Origin: Bacillus rhizoplanae | Lineage (GTDB): Bacteria > Bacillota > Bacilli > Bacillales > Bacillaceae_G | Reading direction: 5' to 3' | NCBI RefSeq assembly: GCF_917563915.1 | Contig: NZ_CAKJTI010000001.1 | Span: forward strand, 310,001 to 374,000 | Length of the DNA stretch: 64,000 nucleotides | Part shown: piece by piece, positions 41,086-49,535 of the stretch | Numbering within the stretch: position 1 is the first letter of the stretch | How the letters are laid out: every line of letters starts with the position of its first letter | The notes under the pieces: model-generated | The model's database searches: none | Seen by the model: only the letters and a program-made list of their open reading frames with translations | Told to the model about the DNA's origin: nothing | Position numbers and translations under genes: made by a program

Positions 41086-42318
41086 ATGAAAATTATTGTC
41101 CAAAAATTCGGTGGTACATCTGTGCGTGATGAAAATGGTCGAAAGCATGCCCTTCATCACATTCAAAAATCATTGAAAGAAGGCTATAAAACTGTAGTTG
41201 TTGTATCTGCGATGGGCCGCAAAGGTGAGCCTTATGCGACGGATACATTATTAAGCCTTGTAAATGAAAAACAATCGTTCATTTCAAAACGTGAACAAGA
41301 CTTACTATTATCTTGCGGGGAGTTAATTTCGGCAATTGTGTTTTCAAATATGTTAAATGAAAAGGGTGTAAAGGCTGCAGCGTTTAACGGTGCACAAGCT
41401 GGATTCATTACAAATGATGACTTTACAAATGCAAAGATTATTGAAATGGATTGTCAGCGTATTTTGAAGGAATTAGAAGAAGTTGATGTAGTCGTCGTAA
41501 CGGGTTTCCAAGGGCAAACGAACGAGGGCGATACGACTACACTTGGGCGCGGGGGTAGTGATACATCAGCGTCAGCGTTAGGTGTTGCACTTCATGCTGA
41601 GTATATCGATATTTTTACAGATGTAGAAGGTGTGATGACTGCTGATCCACGTATTGTAAAAGATGCGCGTCACCTTCAAAATGTAACATATAATGAAATT
41701 TGTAATATGGCATATCAAGGTGCAAAAGTTGTTCATCCGCGTGCAGTTGAAATTGCGATGCATGCAAAAGTGCCACTGCGTGTGCGTTCAACATATTCTG
41801 ATAGCGAAGGAACTCTGATTGCAGCGTATGATGGTGCAACAAAAGGTCGCGATGTACAAGAGCGTCCTGTAACTGGTATTGCTCATGTTTCCAATGTAAC
41901 GCAAATTAAAGTGTTGGCCAAGGATGGGGCATACGATTTACAAACAGAAGTGTTCAAAGAAATGGCAAATGAAAAGATTAGCGTAGATTTAATTAACATT
42001 TCTCCTACTGGTGTAGCATACACAGTTAGTGATGAGGTTGCAGGCCGAGCTGTCGAAGTACTGCATAAACTTGGATATCATCCAATTGTAACTGAGCACT
42101 GCGCGAAAGTATCCATTGTTGGAGCTGGTATCGCAGGTGTTCCGGGTGTTACTGCAAAAATTGTAACGGCGTTAGCTGAAAATGGTGTTCAAATATTACA
42201 ATCTGCAGATAGCCATACAACAATATGGGTGCTTGTTAAAGAAGAGAAACTGGTAGATGCTGTAAATGCGCTTCATCGTGCATTTGAGCTTTCAAAAGAA
42301 AAGCAACTGGAATTATAA
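41086..42318 (+). CDS. dapG: Aspartokinase I (DAP-sensitive type)
   Basis: Aspartate kinase opens the aspartate family pathway. The 410-residue protein has the VQKFGGTSV start, TLGRGGSDTSA in the kinase core and two C-terminal ACT domains (from about residue 265) for feedback control. In B. subtilis the isozyme in the asd-dapG-dapA cluster is inhibited by diaminopimelate. No lysine riboswitch is visible upstream, which fits that isozyme rather than lysC. Confidence 0.95.
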   Translation: MKIIVQKFGGTSVRDENGRKHALHHIQKSLKEGYKTVVVVSAMGRKGEPYATDTLLSLVNEKQSFISKREQDLLLSCGELISAIVFSNMLNEKGVKAAAFNGAQAGFITNDDFTNAKIIEMDCQRILKELEEVDVVVVTGFQGQTNEGDTTTLGRGGSDTSASALGVALHAEYIDIFTDVEGVMTADPRIVKDARHLQNVTYNEICNMAYQGAKVVHPRAVEIAMHAKVPLRVRSTYSDSEGTLIAAYDGATKGRDVQERPVTGIAHVSNVTQIKVLAKDGAYDLQTEVFKEMANEKISVDLINISPTGVAYTVSDEVAGRAVEVLHKLGYHPIVTEHCAKVSIVGAGIAGVPGVTAKIVTALAENGVQILQSADSHTTIWVLVKEEKLVDAVNALHRAFELSKEKQLEL

Positions 42319-42329
42319 GGAGTGAGACC

Positions 42330-43208
42330 ATGATAGATTTTGGGATAATTGCAACGGCGATGGTCACACCATTTGATAAGAATGGAAATATCGACTTTGT
42401 AAAGACAACAAAATTGGTAAATTATTTAATTGATAACGGTACAACAGCAATCGTTGTAGGGGGAACAACAGGTGAGTCTCCTACATTAACATCTGAAGAA
42501 AAAGTAGCGTTATATCGCCATGTCGTATCTGTTGTCGATAAAAGAGTGCCTGTAATTGCTGGAACTGGTAGCAATAATACACATGCTTCTACGGAGCTTA
42601 CGCAAAAAGCAGAAGAAGTAGGTGTAGATGCGATTATGCTAGTTGCACCGTATTATAATAAACCAAGTCAAGAAGGTATGTATCAGCACTTTAAAACAAT
42701 TGCTGAAAGTACAAAACTGCCGGTTATGTTATATAACGTTCCAGGCCGATCTATTGTACAAATTTCTGTTGATACAGTTGTTCGTTTATCACAAATTCCA
42801 AACATTGTTGCAATCAAGGATGCAGGCGGCGATGTATTAACAATGACAGAAATCATTGAAAAAACAGATGATAATTTTGCTGTATACAGCGGTGATGATG
42901 GCTTAACATTGCCAGCGATGGCAATTGGAGCGAAAGGTATTGTATCTGTTGCTTCTCATGTTATTGGTAACGAAATGCAAGACATGATTGCAGCATTCCA
43001 AACTGGTGATATGAAAACAGCACAAACGCTTCATCAATTGTTAGTAAGAGTGACGAATGCACTATTTATGGCACCGAGTCCAACTCCTGTCAAAACAGCA
43101 CTGCAAATCGTAGGGTTAGATGTTGGTTCTGTTCGTTTACCCCTTCTACCATTAACTGAGGCAGAAAGAATGCAATTACTTGAAGTTATACAATCAATTC
43201 CTCGTTAA
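42330..43208 (+). CDS. dapA: 4-hydroxy-tetrahydrodipicolinate synthase
   Basis: DapA condenses pyruvate with aspartate semialdehyde. Its product is the common precursor of lysine, cell-wall DAP and spore dipicolinate. The 292-residue TIM barrel shows GTTGESPTL, the YNVPGRS catalytic Tyr and the Schiff-base Lys in VAIKDAGG. The ribosome site is AAGGAGTGA. A terminator closes the asd-dapG-dapA operon. Confidence 0.97.
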   Translation: MIDFGIIATAMVTPFDKNGNIDFVKTTKLVNYLIDNGTTAIVVGGTTGESPTLTSEEKVALYRHVVSVVDKRVPVIAGTGSNNTHASTELTQKAEEVGVDAIMLVAPYYNKPSQEGMYQHFKTIAESTKLPVMLYNVPGRSIVQISVDTVVRLSQIPNIVAIKDAGGDVLTMTEIIEKTDDNFAVYSGDDGLTLPAMAIGAKGIVSVASHVIGNEMQDMIAAFQTGDMKTAQTLHQLLVRVTNALFMAPSPTPVKTALQIVGLDVGSVRLPLLPLTEAERMQLLEVIQSIPR

Positions 43209-43215
43209 TAGAAAA

Positions 43216-43252
43216 GAAAAGTGGCTTAGTGTTATACTAAGTCACTTTTTTG
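43216..43252 (+). terminator. Terminator after dapA
   Basis: Stem AAAAGTGGCTTAGT / ACTAAGTCACTTTT with a 5-base loop and T run. The 496-base gap to rnjB then holds a repeat remnant, two promoter-like sites and the structured rnjB leader. Confidence 0.88.
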
Positions 43253-43262
43253 TGTTTCGTAC

Positions 43263-43335
43263 TGTATCCCGCATTAACGGGCAGTAAGACCCCTATCTAC
43301 AAAGTAAATCCCCATGGATGGAAGTTTCACTTTAT
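43263..43335 (-). repeat. bcr1-like repeat remnant
   Basis: It starts TATCCCGCATTAACGGGCAGTAAGACCCC and ends CATGGATGGAAGTTTCACTTTAT, the two termini of the family. The middle is reduced to a few bases. At 73 bp it is about half length. Confidence 0.7.
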
Positions 43336-43412
43336 TACTTAGATGAAGTGGTGAAATGAATCCGGTTTATCATCGTGTACATATTCTTCTTTTTCCTTTC
43401 TTATAATTTAAC

Positions 43413-43442
43413 TTGTGTTCTATTTCTTGTATCAGTTATAAT
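43413..43442 (+). promoter_or_regulatory. Candidate promoter in dapA-rnjB gap
   Basis: TTGTGT (43413-43418), 18 bases, TATAAT (43437-43442). It lies about 260 bases before rnjB. Confidence 0.4.
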
Positions 43443-43516
43443 ATGGCTAAGTAGCTTAGTACGGGTATGCTTAGCAAAAATGGGAAAACTTTACGGATTA
43501 TCGGATTTTGTATTAA

Positions 43517-43544
43517 TTTACATAAAACATTTGATTTATATAAT
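43517..43544 (+). promoter_or_regulatory. Candidate sigma-A promoter of rnjB
   Basis: TTTACA (43517-43522), 16 bases, perfect TATAAT (43539-43544). The transcript would start near 43551, right at the first bases of the structured leader. Confidence 0.6.
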
Positions 43545-43550
43545 GAAAGA

Positions 43551-43704
43551 GAGGTGGAACCTGGTTTAAAAACGAAAAAACGTGATATCGCATAGCGATA
43601 AGACCTTCGTTTTAGATGCTGAAAAATGATGGTGGAGTTTCCCCTGGTTTCTCTACAATGTTAGTGGGATCAGTTTTTACAACATTTTTAAACCAGGCAA
43701 CAAC
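43551..43704 (+). promoter_or_regulatory. Structured rnjB leader, candidate cis-regulatory RNA
   Basis: CCTGGTTTAAAAA (43560-43572) is the perfect complement of TTTTTAAACCAGG (43685-43697), which ends 7 bases before the rnjB ATG. Inside, AAAACGAA pairs with TTCGTTTT around a TATCGC/GCGATA hairpin (ATA loop). GTGGAG can pair with CTCTAC around 43632-43656. A second CCTGGTTT (43643-43650) could compete for AAACCAGG. No good ribosome site precedes the ATG; only AGG within the pairing arm is close. These sequence facts suggest a switch. Ligand and mechanism are unknown, and I do not recognise a described RNA family. Confidence 0.5.
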
Positions 43705-45375
43705 ATGAAGAAAAAAGAGATAGGTACTGTAAAAGTATTCGCTCTCGGTGGAGTGGGCGAAATTGGAAAAAATATGTACTGCGTTGAAATTGACTCTGAA
43801 ATTTTTATTGTGGATGCGGGACTTATGTTTCCAGAAGAAGAGATGTTTGGAATAGATATTGTTATTCCTGACATCACATATTTAGTAGAAAATAAAGAGC
43901 GAGTAAAAGGACTATTTTTAACACATGGCCATGAAGATCATATTGGTGGTATTGTCTATGTGTTAAGAAAATTAGATATTCCAGTTTATGGAACGAAGCT
44001 AACGAATGGTCTTGTGAAAGAAAAATTAGGAGAAGCGGGTATGTTAGGTCGCGTTGATTTAAAAACGATTGATTCTAATACTACGGTAGAATTCGATACA
44101 ACAACTGTTTCCTTCTTTAAAACAACACACAGTATTCCAGATGCAGTAGGGGTTTGCTTCCATACTTCACAAGGTGCAATTGTATATACTGGTGATTTTA
44201 AATTTGACCAAACTCCAATTGGGAATACTGGTTCAGATATTGGAAAAATGGCACAAATCGGAAATGAAGGTGTGCTTTGCTTACTATCTGATAGTACAAA
44301 TGCAGAGCGCCCTGGCTATACAGGATCTGAGAGAGAAGTCGGTTTGGAGATTTCTAAGGTATTTTATAATTCAGAAGGTCGTATTATTGTGGCTTCATTT
44401 GCTTCTAACGTTCACCGTATTCAACAAGTTTTTGATGCAGCGTATGAAACTGGGCGTAAGGTAGCGGTAGTTGGACGAAGTATGGTAAAAGTTGTTGATA
44501 TTGCGTATAAACTAGGATATTTAAATATTCCAGACGGTATGATAATTTCACTACACGATGTTGATAATTATCCTGAGAAAAAGGTGACAATTTTAACGAC
44601 TGGTAGCCAAGGTGAGCCAATGGCTGCTCTTTCTAGAATGGCAAGACAAGCCCATAAACAAATTTCAATTCGTAAAGGTGATACAGTCATTATTGCTGCA
44701 TCGCCAATTCCAGGGAATGAAACATCTGTTTCAAGGACAATTGATTTATTGTTTAGAGCAGGTGCGGATGTCGTATATTACGGAGAAAAGAAAGTCCATG
44801 TTTCCGGGCATGGTAGTCAAGAAGAATTGAAACTAATGTTAAACTTAATGAGACCGAAATATTTTCTGCCTGTACATGGTGAATTCCGTATGCAAAAGGC
44901 GCATGCCCGTTTAGCTCAGGATGTTGGCATTCACGCAGATCGTATTTTTATCACGGAAAAAGGTGAAGTGATTTCCTTCACAGATGGAGAAGCAAAGCCT
45001 GCCGGTAAGGTTCCTGCGGGAAATGTATTGATTGATGGATTAGGCGTTGGCGATGTTGGAAATATCGTTTTGCGTGATCGTAAAATGTTATCACAAGATG
45101 GTATTTTAGTCGTTGTTGTAACGCTTGGAAAAGATGAGAAAAAGATTATTTCTGGACCAGAAATCATTTCACGAGGATTTGTTTATGTTCGTGAATCAGA
45201 AGCGTTAATTGAAAAATCAACTGATATTGTACGCACAATTGTAGAACAATCTATTAAAGAATATTCTATTGAATGGTCAACGTTAAAACAAAATATTCGT
45301 GAGTTACTTGGACAATTTTTATTTGAAAAAACAAAGAGAAAACCGATGATTTTACCAATTATCATGGAAGTATAA
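43705..45375 (+). CDS. rnjB: Ribonuclease J2-type RNase RnjB
   Basis: RNase J enzymes have 5'-3' exo- and endonuclease activity and mature or decay mRNA. The 556-residue protein has a metallo-beta-lactamase domain with LTHGHEDHIGG, the HSIPDAVG His, TGDFKFDQTP Asp, the beta-CASP domain (GSQGEPMAAL, HVSGHGSQEELKLML) and a C-terminal domain. It aligns by position with B. subtilis RnjB (upstream of tepA). The HxHxDH metal motif is intact here, whereas the B. subtilis J2 motif is recalled as HGHDEN. The start has no canonical ribosome site; see the leader. Confidence 0.93.
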   Translation: MKKKEIGTVKVFALGGVGEIGKNMYCVEIDSEIFIVDAGLMFPEEEMFGIDIVIPDITYLVENKERVKGLFLTHGHEDHIGGIVYVLRKLDIPVYGTKLTNGLVKEKLGEAGMLGRVDLKTIDSNTTVEFDTTTVSFFKTTHSIPDAVGVCFHTSQGAIVYTGDFKFDQTPIGNTGSDIGKMAQIGNEGVLCLLSDSTNAERPGYTGSEREVGLEISKVFYNSEGRIIVASFASNVHRIQQVFDAAYETGRKVAVVGRSMVKVVDIAYKLGYLNIPDGMIISLHDVDNYPEKKVTILTTGSQGEPMAALSRMARQAHKQISIRKGDTVIIAASPIPGNETSVSRTIDLLFRAGADVVYYGEKKVHVSGHGSQEELKLMLNLMRPKYFLPVHGEFRMQKAHARLAQDVGIHADRIFITEKGEVISFTDGEAKPAGKVPAGNVLIDGLGVGDVGNIVLRDRKMLSQDGILVVVVTLGKDEKKIISGPEIISRGFVYVRESEALIEKSTDIVRTIVEQSIKEYSIEWSTLKQNIRELLGQFLFEKTKRKPMILPIIMEV

Positions 45376-45377
45376 GA

Positions 45378-45413
45378 GATGGCTGCCCATTTGTAGGCGG
45401 CTTTTTCTTTTAT
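45378..45413 (+). terminator. Terminator after rnjB
   Basis: Stem GGCTGCC / GGCGGC (one G-T) with a 7-8 base loop, then TTTTTCTTTT. Confidence 0.65.
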
Positions 45414-45478
45414 CCTCTTTCGAATGAAATTTATAACTTAACAAATAATAGTTGTATACGTAAGAAAGGGGATACGAT

Positions 45479-46228
45479 ATGGTAGAGCGTGATGAAATGA
45501 AAAATGAAGAAAAAGAGGCCGAGACAAAGGAAGAAACGAAAGAAGCTTCTGTGCTAGAGAAAATTCAGCAGCTTGGACAGACGAATGTCCCGCAATTTAA
45601 TGAATCGCGTATTCATTGTTTAACGATTGTAGGGCAAATTGAAGGGCATGTACAATTACCGCCGCAAAATAAAACAACGAAATATGAACATGTTATTCCT
45701 CAAATTGTAGCAATTGAACAAAATCCTAAAATTGAAGGGTTATTAATTTTGTTAAATACAGTTGGAGGAGATGTAGAAGCTGGGCTTGCAATTTCTGAAA
45801 TGATTGCCTCGCTTTCGAAACCAACAGTATCGATTGTTCTTGGTGGAGGTCATTCAATTGGTGTGCCGATTGCTGTGTCAACAGATTATTCATTCATTGC
45901 AGAAACAGCAACAATGACGATTCACCCTATTCGTCTTACAGGTCTTGTGATAGGTGTTCCGCAAACATTTGAGTATTTAGATAAGATGCAAGAGCGTGTC
46001 ATTCGTTTTGTAACAAAGCATTCAAAAGTAACAGAAGATCGTTTTAAGGAGCTAATGTTTGCAAAAGGGAATTTAACACGAGATATTGGTACAAATGTTG
46101 TAGGTGGAGATGCGGTGAAATATGGTTTAATTGATGATGTTGGAGGGATTGGTCAAGCGGTCAAAAAATTAAATGAATTAATTGGCGCAAAAGCATCAAC
46201 TGAACAAAGCGGGGCGTTATTACAATGA
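45479..46228 (+). CDS. tepA: ClpP-like translocation-enhancing protein TepA
   Basis: TepA (YmfB) is a ClpP/SppA-type serine protease implicated in B. subtilis protein export. The 249-residue protein has a charged Glu/Lys N-terminus, [15 protein letters not shown], the [13 protein letters not shown] loop with the likely nucleophile Ser, and [12 protein letters not shown] with a His. It lies between rnjB and ylzJ. ylzJ overlaps its stop (ATGA). Confidence 0.92.
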   Translation: MVERDEMKNEEKEAETKEETKEASVLEKIQQLGQTNVPQFNESRIHCLTIVGQIEGHVQLPPQNKTTKYEHVIPQIVAIEQNPKIEGLLILLNTVGGDVEAGLAISEMIASLSKPTVSIVLGGGHSIGVPIAVSTDYSFIAETATMTIHPIRLTGLVIGVPQTFEYLDKMQERVIRFVTKHSKVTEDRFKELMFAKGNLTRDIGTNVVGGDAVKYGLIDDVGGIGQAVKKLNELIGAKASTEQSGALLQ

Positions 46229-46431
46229 TTTTATATACCATTATGCCAGAGCAACTCGTGTATCCGATGGATCATACAGAATTTGCAAGGCAGAAAATTG
46301 TACATGTAGATGGTATTGATATGGTTGTTGAAATGGGGAATGAAAATGATTATTCTGTTGTACGAGTATTAAGTACAAATCCCCAGCATTTTTTACAATA
46401 TGAACCGGGGCAGAAAATATCCTTTTCGTAA
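46225..46431 (+). CDS. ylzJ: YlzJ-like protein
   Basis: A 68-residue protein matching the YlzJ-like family by position and by its pattern: [14 protein letters not shown] at the start, [19 protein letters not shown] in the middle and EPGQKISFS at the end. The role is unknown. Its ATG overlaps the tepA stop, so it is probably translated with tepA. It precedes spoIIIE, as in B. subtilis. Confidence 0.85.
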   Translation: MILYTIMPEQLVYPMDHTEFARQKIVHVDGIDMVVEMGNENDYSVVRVLSTNPQHFLQYEPGQKISFS

Positions 46432-46455
46432 AAGCAGGATTTTGTTTATGAGCTA

Positions 46456-46464
46456 TGGTATAAT
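46456..46464 (+). promoter_or_regulatory. Extended -10 promoter upstream of spoIIIE
   Basis: TGGTATAAT is a perfect extended -10 box, but the -35 region (AGGATT) is poor. It would start a transcript about 10-25 bases before the hairpin at 46474. Confidence 0.4.
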
Positions 46465-46473
46465 ATAAAAAAC

Positions 46474-46510
46474 AAGAAGGTGGAGCAGCCGTGTATAGGC
46501 TGCTTTCTTC
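46474..46510 (+). terminator. Hairpin upstream of spoIIIE
   Basis: GCAGCC (46485-46490) pairs with GGCTGC (46498-46503), with outer GAAG/CTTC pairing and a TTTCTTC tail. It may end tepA-ylzJ transcription. Confidence 0.55.
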
Positions 46511-46512
46511 AA

Positions 46513-46664
46513 TTTATCCCGCTATTCGCGGGAAGTTATCACCTGCCTCAAGATTCTAAGAAAACAAAGAAGATAGGAGCGGGATAATTTCCCGTAAAAT
46601 CTTGATTGGTCGGGCTAACGATGTGAGGGATGAAAACCCTGCATTCATGGAGGTTTTACTTTAT
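46513..46664 (-). repeat. bcr1-like repeat, full length
   Basis: It runs from TTTATCCCGCTATTCGCGGG to GGAGGTTTTACTTTAT, about 152 bp, with CTCAAGATTCTAAGAAAACAA, GAAGATAGGAGCGGG and CTTGATTGGTCGGGC in the family order. Both ends carry TTTAT (46513-46517 and 46660-46664), the reported target duplication of bcr1. It has drifted from the other copies. Confidence 0.75.
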
Positions 46665-46673
46665 TCGTATTCG

Positions 46674-46727
46674 GCTCTAAATTATCTACTGGTAAGATAA
46701 CGTAAAGAAATTTACTACCATTAGAGC
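46674..46727 (+). promoter_or_regulatory. Branched foldable leader before spoIIIE
   Basis: GCTCTAA (46674-46680) pairs with TTAGAGC (46721-46727). Inside are two hairpins: TTATCT / AGATAA (46682-46687, 46695-46700) and GTAAA / TTTAC (46702-46706, 46711-46715) with a GAAA loop. This three-way junction lies 64 bases before the spoIIIE start. It may be a leader RNA or chance. Confidence 0.35.
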
Positions 46728-46790
46728 GGGATGGAAACTACACTTGTTGTACGAAAGTTATATTTTTGAATTGGAATTTGAGGTGAAGAA

Positions 46791-49172
46791 ATGGCAAAAC
46801 AAAAGCAAAGAGGGACGAAAACAAAAGCAAGACGTACCATAAAGCCAACTTTGTACTACGAAATCGTCGGTTTGACTCTTTTTGCGCTCTCCATCATTAC
46901 AATTATGCAGCTAGGTGTTGTCGGAAAAGCATTCGTGCTATTTTTTCGCTTTTTCTTTGGGGAATGGTACATACTTGGAGTACTCGGAGTTATTGCTCTT
47001 TCTATAGCATTTGTTATAAAACGAGAGTGGCCGAATTTATTGCACAAACGATTGATTGGTATATATTTAATCGTATTAACCGTGCTCATGTTTAGTCATA
47101 TTACATTAGTCAATCTTCTAACAAAAGATGGAGCGGTACAAAGTTCATCTGTTATTGTGACTACGAAAGATTTGTTTTTTCATGAAATGAAAAAAGGAGT
47201 CGACACGGTTCATTTAGGCGGGGGAATGTTTGGGGCTATTATGTTTGCGACATGTTACTTTTTATTTGATGAAGTTGGCGCATACATAATTGGAATGATT
47301 CTCATTTTACTTGGTGTACTATGTATTACAAATAAACATATAGGCGAGGTGCTTGCACCGATTGGGCGTATACTTAGAGGGCAATTTGAAGTGATGCAAG
47401 GCGATTACAAAGAGTGGCAAACAAAACGTGCTGCTGAGAAAACGGAAAAGAAAAAGACTGCTCGTACGCGAAGTGAACGTCATGTGCAAGAAGTGCCGGA
47501 GTTAGAAGAGAGTGTAGAAGAGAGAGTAGAAGAGGTTGATGTAGTGCCGCCGATTATATCAAACTTTACTGAAAACTATGCAGCACCAGATCCAATAAGA
47601 AATGAATCGCTTATTTCTGAAACACATCAAGAAGAATCTCTGCCTATGCAAGAGGAGCAGCTGAAGCCGAAGAAGGGCGGGAAAATTGTTGAATCTCTTG
47701 CTGGAGAGACAGCAGCGCCGCCAATGCATTTTTCAGATGTTGAAAATAAAGATTATAAATTGCCTTCTTTAGAGCTATTAAAGTTTCCGAAGAATAAGCA
47801 AGTGACCAATGAAAATGAAACGATTTATGAAAATGCACGTAAGTTGGAACGAACATTCCAAAGCTTCGGTGTGAAAGCGAAAGTAACAAAGGTTCATAGA
47901 GGGCCAGCTGTTACAAAATATGAAGTGTATCCTGACATGGGAGTTAAAGTAAGTAAAATTGTTAGTTTAAGTGATGATTTGGCATTAGCTTTAGCGGCAA
48001 AAGATATTCGAATTGAAGCCCCAATTCCGGGGAAATCAGCTATCGGGATTGAAGTGCCGAATTCAGAAGTTGCAATCGTTACGTTAAGAGAAGTGTTAGA
48101 TTCGAAAGCAAATAATCATCCAGAAGAAAAGTTATTAATTGGACTTGGGCGTGACATTACAGGAGAAGCTGTATTAGCCCGTCTGAATAAAATGCCTCAT
48201 TTACTTGTAGCAGGAGCAACTGGTAGCGGAAAGAGTGTATGTATAAACGGAATTATCACAAGTATCTTAATGCGCGCTAAGCCGCACGAGGTGAAACTAA
48301 TGATGATTGATCCGAAAATGGTAGAGTTAAATGTATACAATGGTGTTCCGCATTTATTAACGCCTGTTGTAACAGATCCAAAGAAAGCATCACAGGCGTT
48401 AAAAAAAGTTGTCAATGAAATGGAACGTCGCTATGAATTGTTTGCTCATAGTGGAACGCGTAATATTGAAGGATATAACGAGTATATAAAGCAACATAAC
48501 GAACATTCTGAAGCGAAGCAACCCGAACTTCCTTATATTGTTGTTATAGTGGACGAGTTGGCAGATTTAATGATGGTTGCTTCTTCCGATGTAGAGGATG
48601 CAATTATGCGTCTTGCACAAATGGCACGTGCAGCTGGTATTCATTTAATTATTGCAACGCAGCGTCCATCTGTGGATGTTATTACTGGTGTTATTAAAGC
48701 GAATATTCCATCGCGAATTGCCTTTGCAGTTTCTTCTCAAATTGATTCAAGAACTATTCTTGATACAGGGGGAGCAGAGAAATTATTAGGACGCGGTGAT
48801 ATGCTGTTTGTACCAATTGGTGCTTCTAAACCAGTTCGTGTGCAAGGAGCATTTCTATCAGATGAGGAAGTAGAGAAAGTAGTAGAATATGTTGTTACGC
48901 AGCAAAAAGCACAGTATCAAGAGGATATGATTCCGCAAGATGTACCAGAAACGACGCAAGAAGTAGAGGATAGCTTATATGATGAAGCAGTTCAGCTTGT
49001 TGTCGATATGCAGACAGCGTCAGTTTCTATGTTGCAGCGGAGGTTCCGTATTGGGTATACGCGGGCGGCACGTTTAATCGATGCGATGGAAATAAATGGT
49101 GTTGTTGGACCGTATGAAGGAAGTAAGCCCCGTGAAGTATTAATAAAAGATATTCAAGAGAAAAGTTCGTAA
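46791..49172 (+). CDS. spoIIIE: DNA translocase SpoIIIE/FtsK
   Basis: SpoIIIE pumps DNA through the division septum, into the forespore during sporulation. The 793-residue protein has four predicted membrane helices in residues 20-185, a charged linker (about 200-330) and the motor with Walker [10 protein letters not shown] and Walker [12 protein letters not shown]-terminal gamma winged-helix follows ([23 protein letters not shown]) that reads SRS/KOPS polarity sites. The ribosome site is GAGGTGAAG. A paralogue elsewhere in Bacillus genomes (SftA) has no membrane anchor. The position after tepA supports SpoIIIE. Confidence 0.96.
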   Translation: MAKQKQRGTKTKARRTIKPTLYYEIVGLTLFALSIITIMQLGVVGKAFVLFFRFFFGEWYILGVLGVIALSIAFVIKREWPNLLHKRLIGIYLIVLTVLMFSHITLVNLLTKDGAVQSSSVIVTTKDLFFHEMKKGVDTVHLGGGMFGAIMFATCYFLFDEVGAYIIGMILILLGVLCITNKHIGEVLAPIGRILRGQFEVMQGDYKEWQTKRAAEKTEKKKTARTRSERHVQEVPELEESVEERVEEVDVVPPIISNFTENYAAPDPIRNESLISETHQEESLPMQEEQLKPKKGGKIVESLAGETAAPPMHFSDVENKDYKLPSLELLKFPKNKQVTNENETIYENARKLERTFQSFGVKAKVTKVHRGPAVTKYEVYPDMGVKVSKIVSLSDDLALALAAKDIRIEAPIPGKSAIGIEVPNSEVAIVTLREVLDSKANNHPEEKLLIGLGRDITGEAVLARLNKMPHLLVAGATGSGKSVCINGIITSILMRAKPHEVKLMMIDPKMVELNVYNGVPHLLTPVVTDPKKASQALKKVVNEMERRYELFAHSGTRNIEGYNEYIKQHNEHSEAKQPELPYIVVIVDELADLMMVASSDVEDAIMRLAQMARAAGIHLIIATQRPSVDVITGVIKANIPSRIAFAVSSQIDSRTILDTGGAEKLLGRGDMLFVPIGASKPVRVQGAFLSDEEVEKVVEYVVTQQKAQYQEDMIPQDVPETTQEVEDSLYDEAVQLVVDMQTASVSMLQRRFRIGYTRAARLIDAMEINGVVGPYEGSKPREVLIKDIQEKSS

Positions 49173-49325
49173 TAAAGTGAAACTTCCATCAGTCGGGGAG
49201 GCTTTATTCCCCGCTGATGGTTAGTTGAACCAATCGGGCTCTTATGGGCAGTTATTCCCCATCTATCTTCTTAGCTTTCTCTAAATCTTGAGGTGGGGGC
49301 TTACTGCCCGTTAGTGCGGGATAAA
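49172..49325 (+). repeat. bcr1-like repeat, full length (154 bp)
   Basis: ATAAAGTGAAACTTCCATCAG to GTTAGTGCGGGATAAA, starting at the spoIIIE stop codon (AATAAAG). The order of blocks is CCGCTGATGG, CAATCGGGCTCTTATGGGCAGTTATTCCCC, ATCTATCTTCTTAGCTTTCTC, ATCTTGAGGTGGGGGC. Its last ATAAA is shared with a second short copy. Inverted repeats inside (e.g. CATCAGTCGGGG / CCCCGCTGATGG) would fold as RNA. Confidence 0.8.
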
Positions 49326-49369
49326 GTGAAACTTCCATGAATGGGGATTGCCTGTTCATGTGAGATAAA
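49321..49369 (+). repeat. Mini bcr1-like copy in tandem
   Basis: Directly after the full copy a new ATAAAGTGAAACTTCCATGAA starts and ends GTGAGATAAAG after about 49 bp, with almost all of the interior missing. The internal bases TGAATGGGGATTGCCTGTTCA form a short hairpin. Confidence 0.6.
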
Positions 49370-49405
49370 GAAGCCGGTTAGAAACACTTCTAGCCGGTTT
49401 CTTTA
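49367..49405 (+). terminator. Terminator after spoIIIE/repeats
   Basis: A 16-bp stem with two wobbles, AAGAAGCCGGTTAGAA / TTCTAGCCGGTTTCTT, with a 4-base loop and TTTATT. It sits after the repeats rather than right after the gene. Confidence 0.8.
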
Positions 49406-49416
49406 TTAAATAAAAA

Positions 49417-49439
49417 TGACAACGCTTACTAGCGTTGTG
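49417..49439 (+). other. Short hairpin
   Basis: ACAACGCT / AGCGTTGT with a 4-base loop. It has no T run, so its function is unclear. Confidence 0.5.
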
Positions 49440-49506
49440 TTTCGATGAGAATACGAATGGTTATATATTTTTTTATTTCAACGTTCGATTTTTTTGTTGG
49501 ATTGTA

Positions 49507-49535
49507 TTGACAGTAATCATATCAAGTGGTACGAT
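49507..49535 (+). promoter_or_regulatory. Candidate sigma-A promoter far upstream of ymfC
   Basis: TTGACA (49507-49512), 17 bases, TACGAT (49530-49535), with TG before the -10. It lies about 340 bases upstream of ymfC. Bases 49536-49860 are AT-rich, and I see no gene on either strand that I can support. Confidence 0.5.

Noticed and set aside
43375-43569. Plus-strand 64-codon hydrophobic ORF before rnjB
   Set aside because: No ribosome site, and it overlaps promoter elements and the start of the structured leader. The hydrophobic residues follow from a T-rich sequence.
49480-49497. Possible second LexA box (AACGTTCGATTTTTTTGTTGG resembles recA upstream)
   Set aside because: Only the GTTCG half is present; the CGAAC half at the right spacing is missing.
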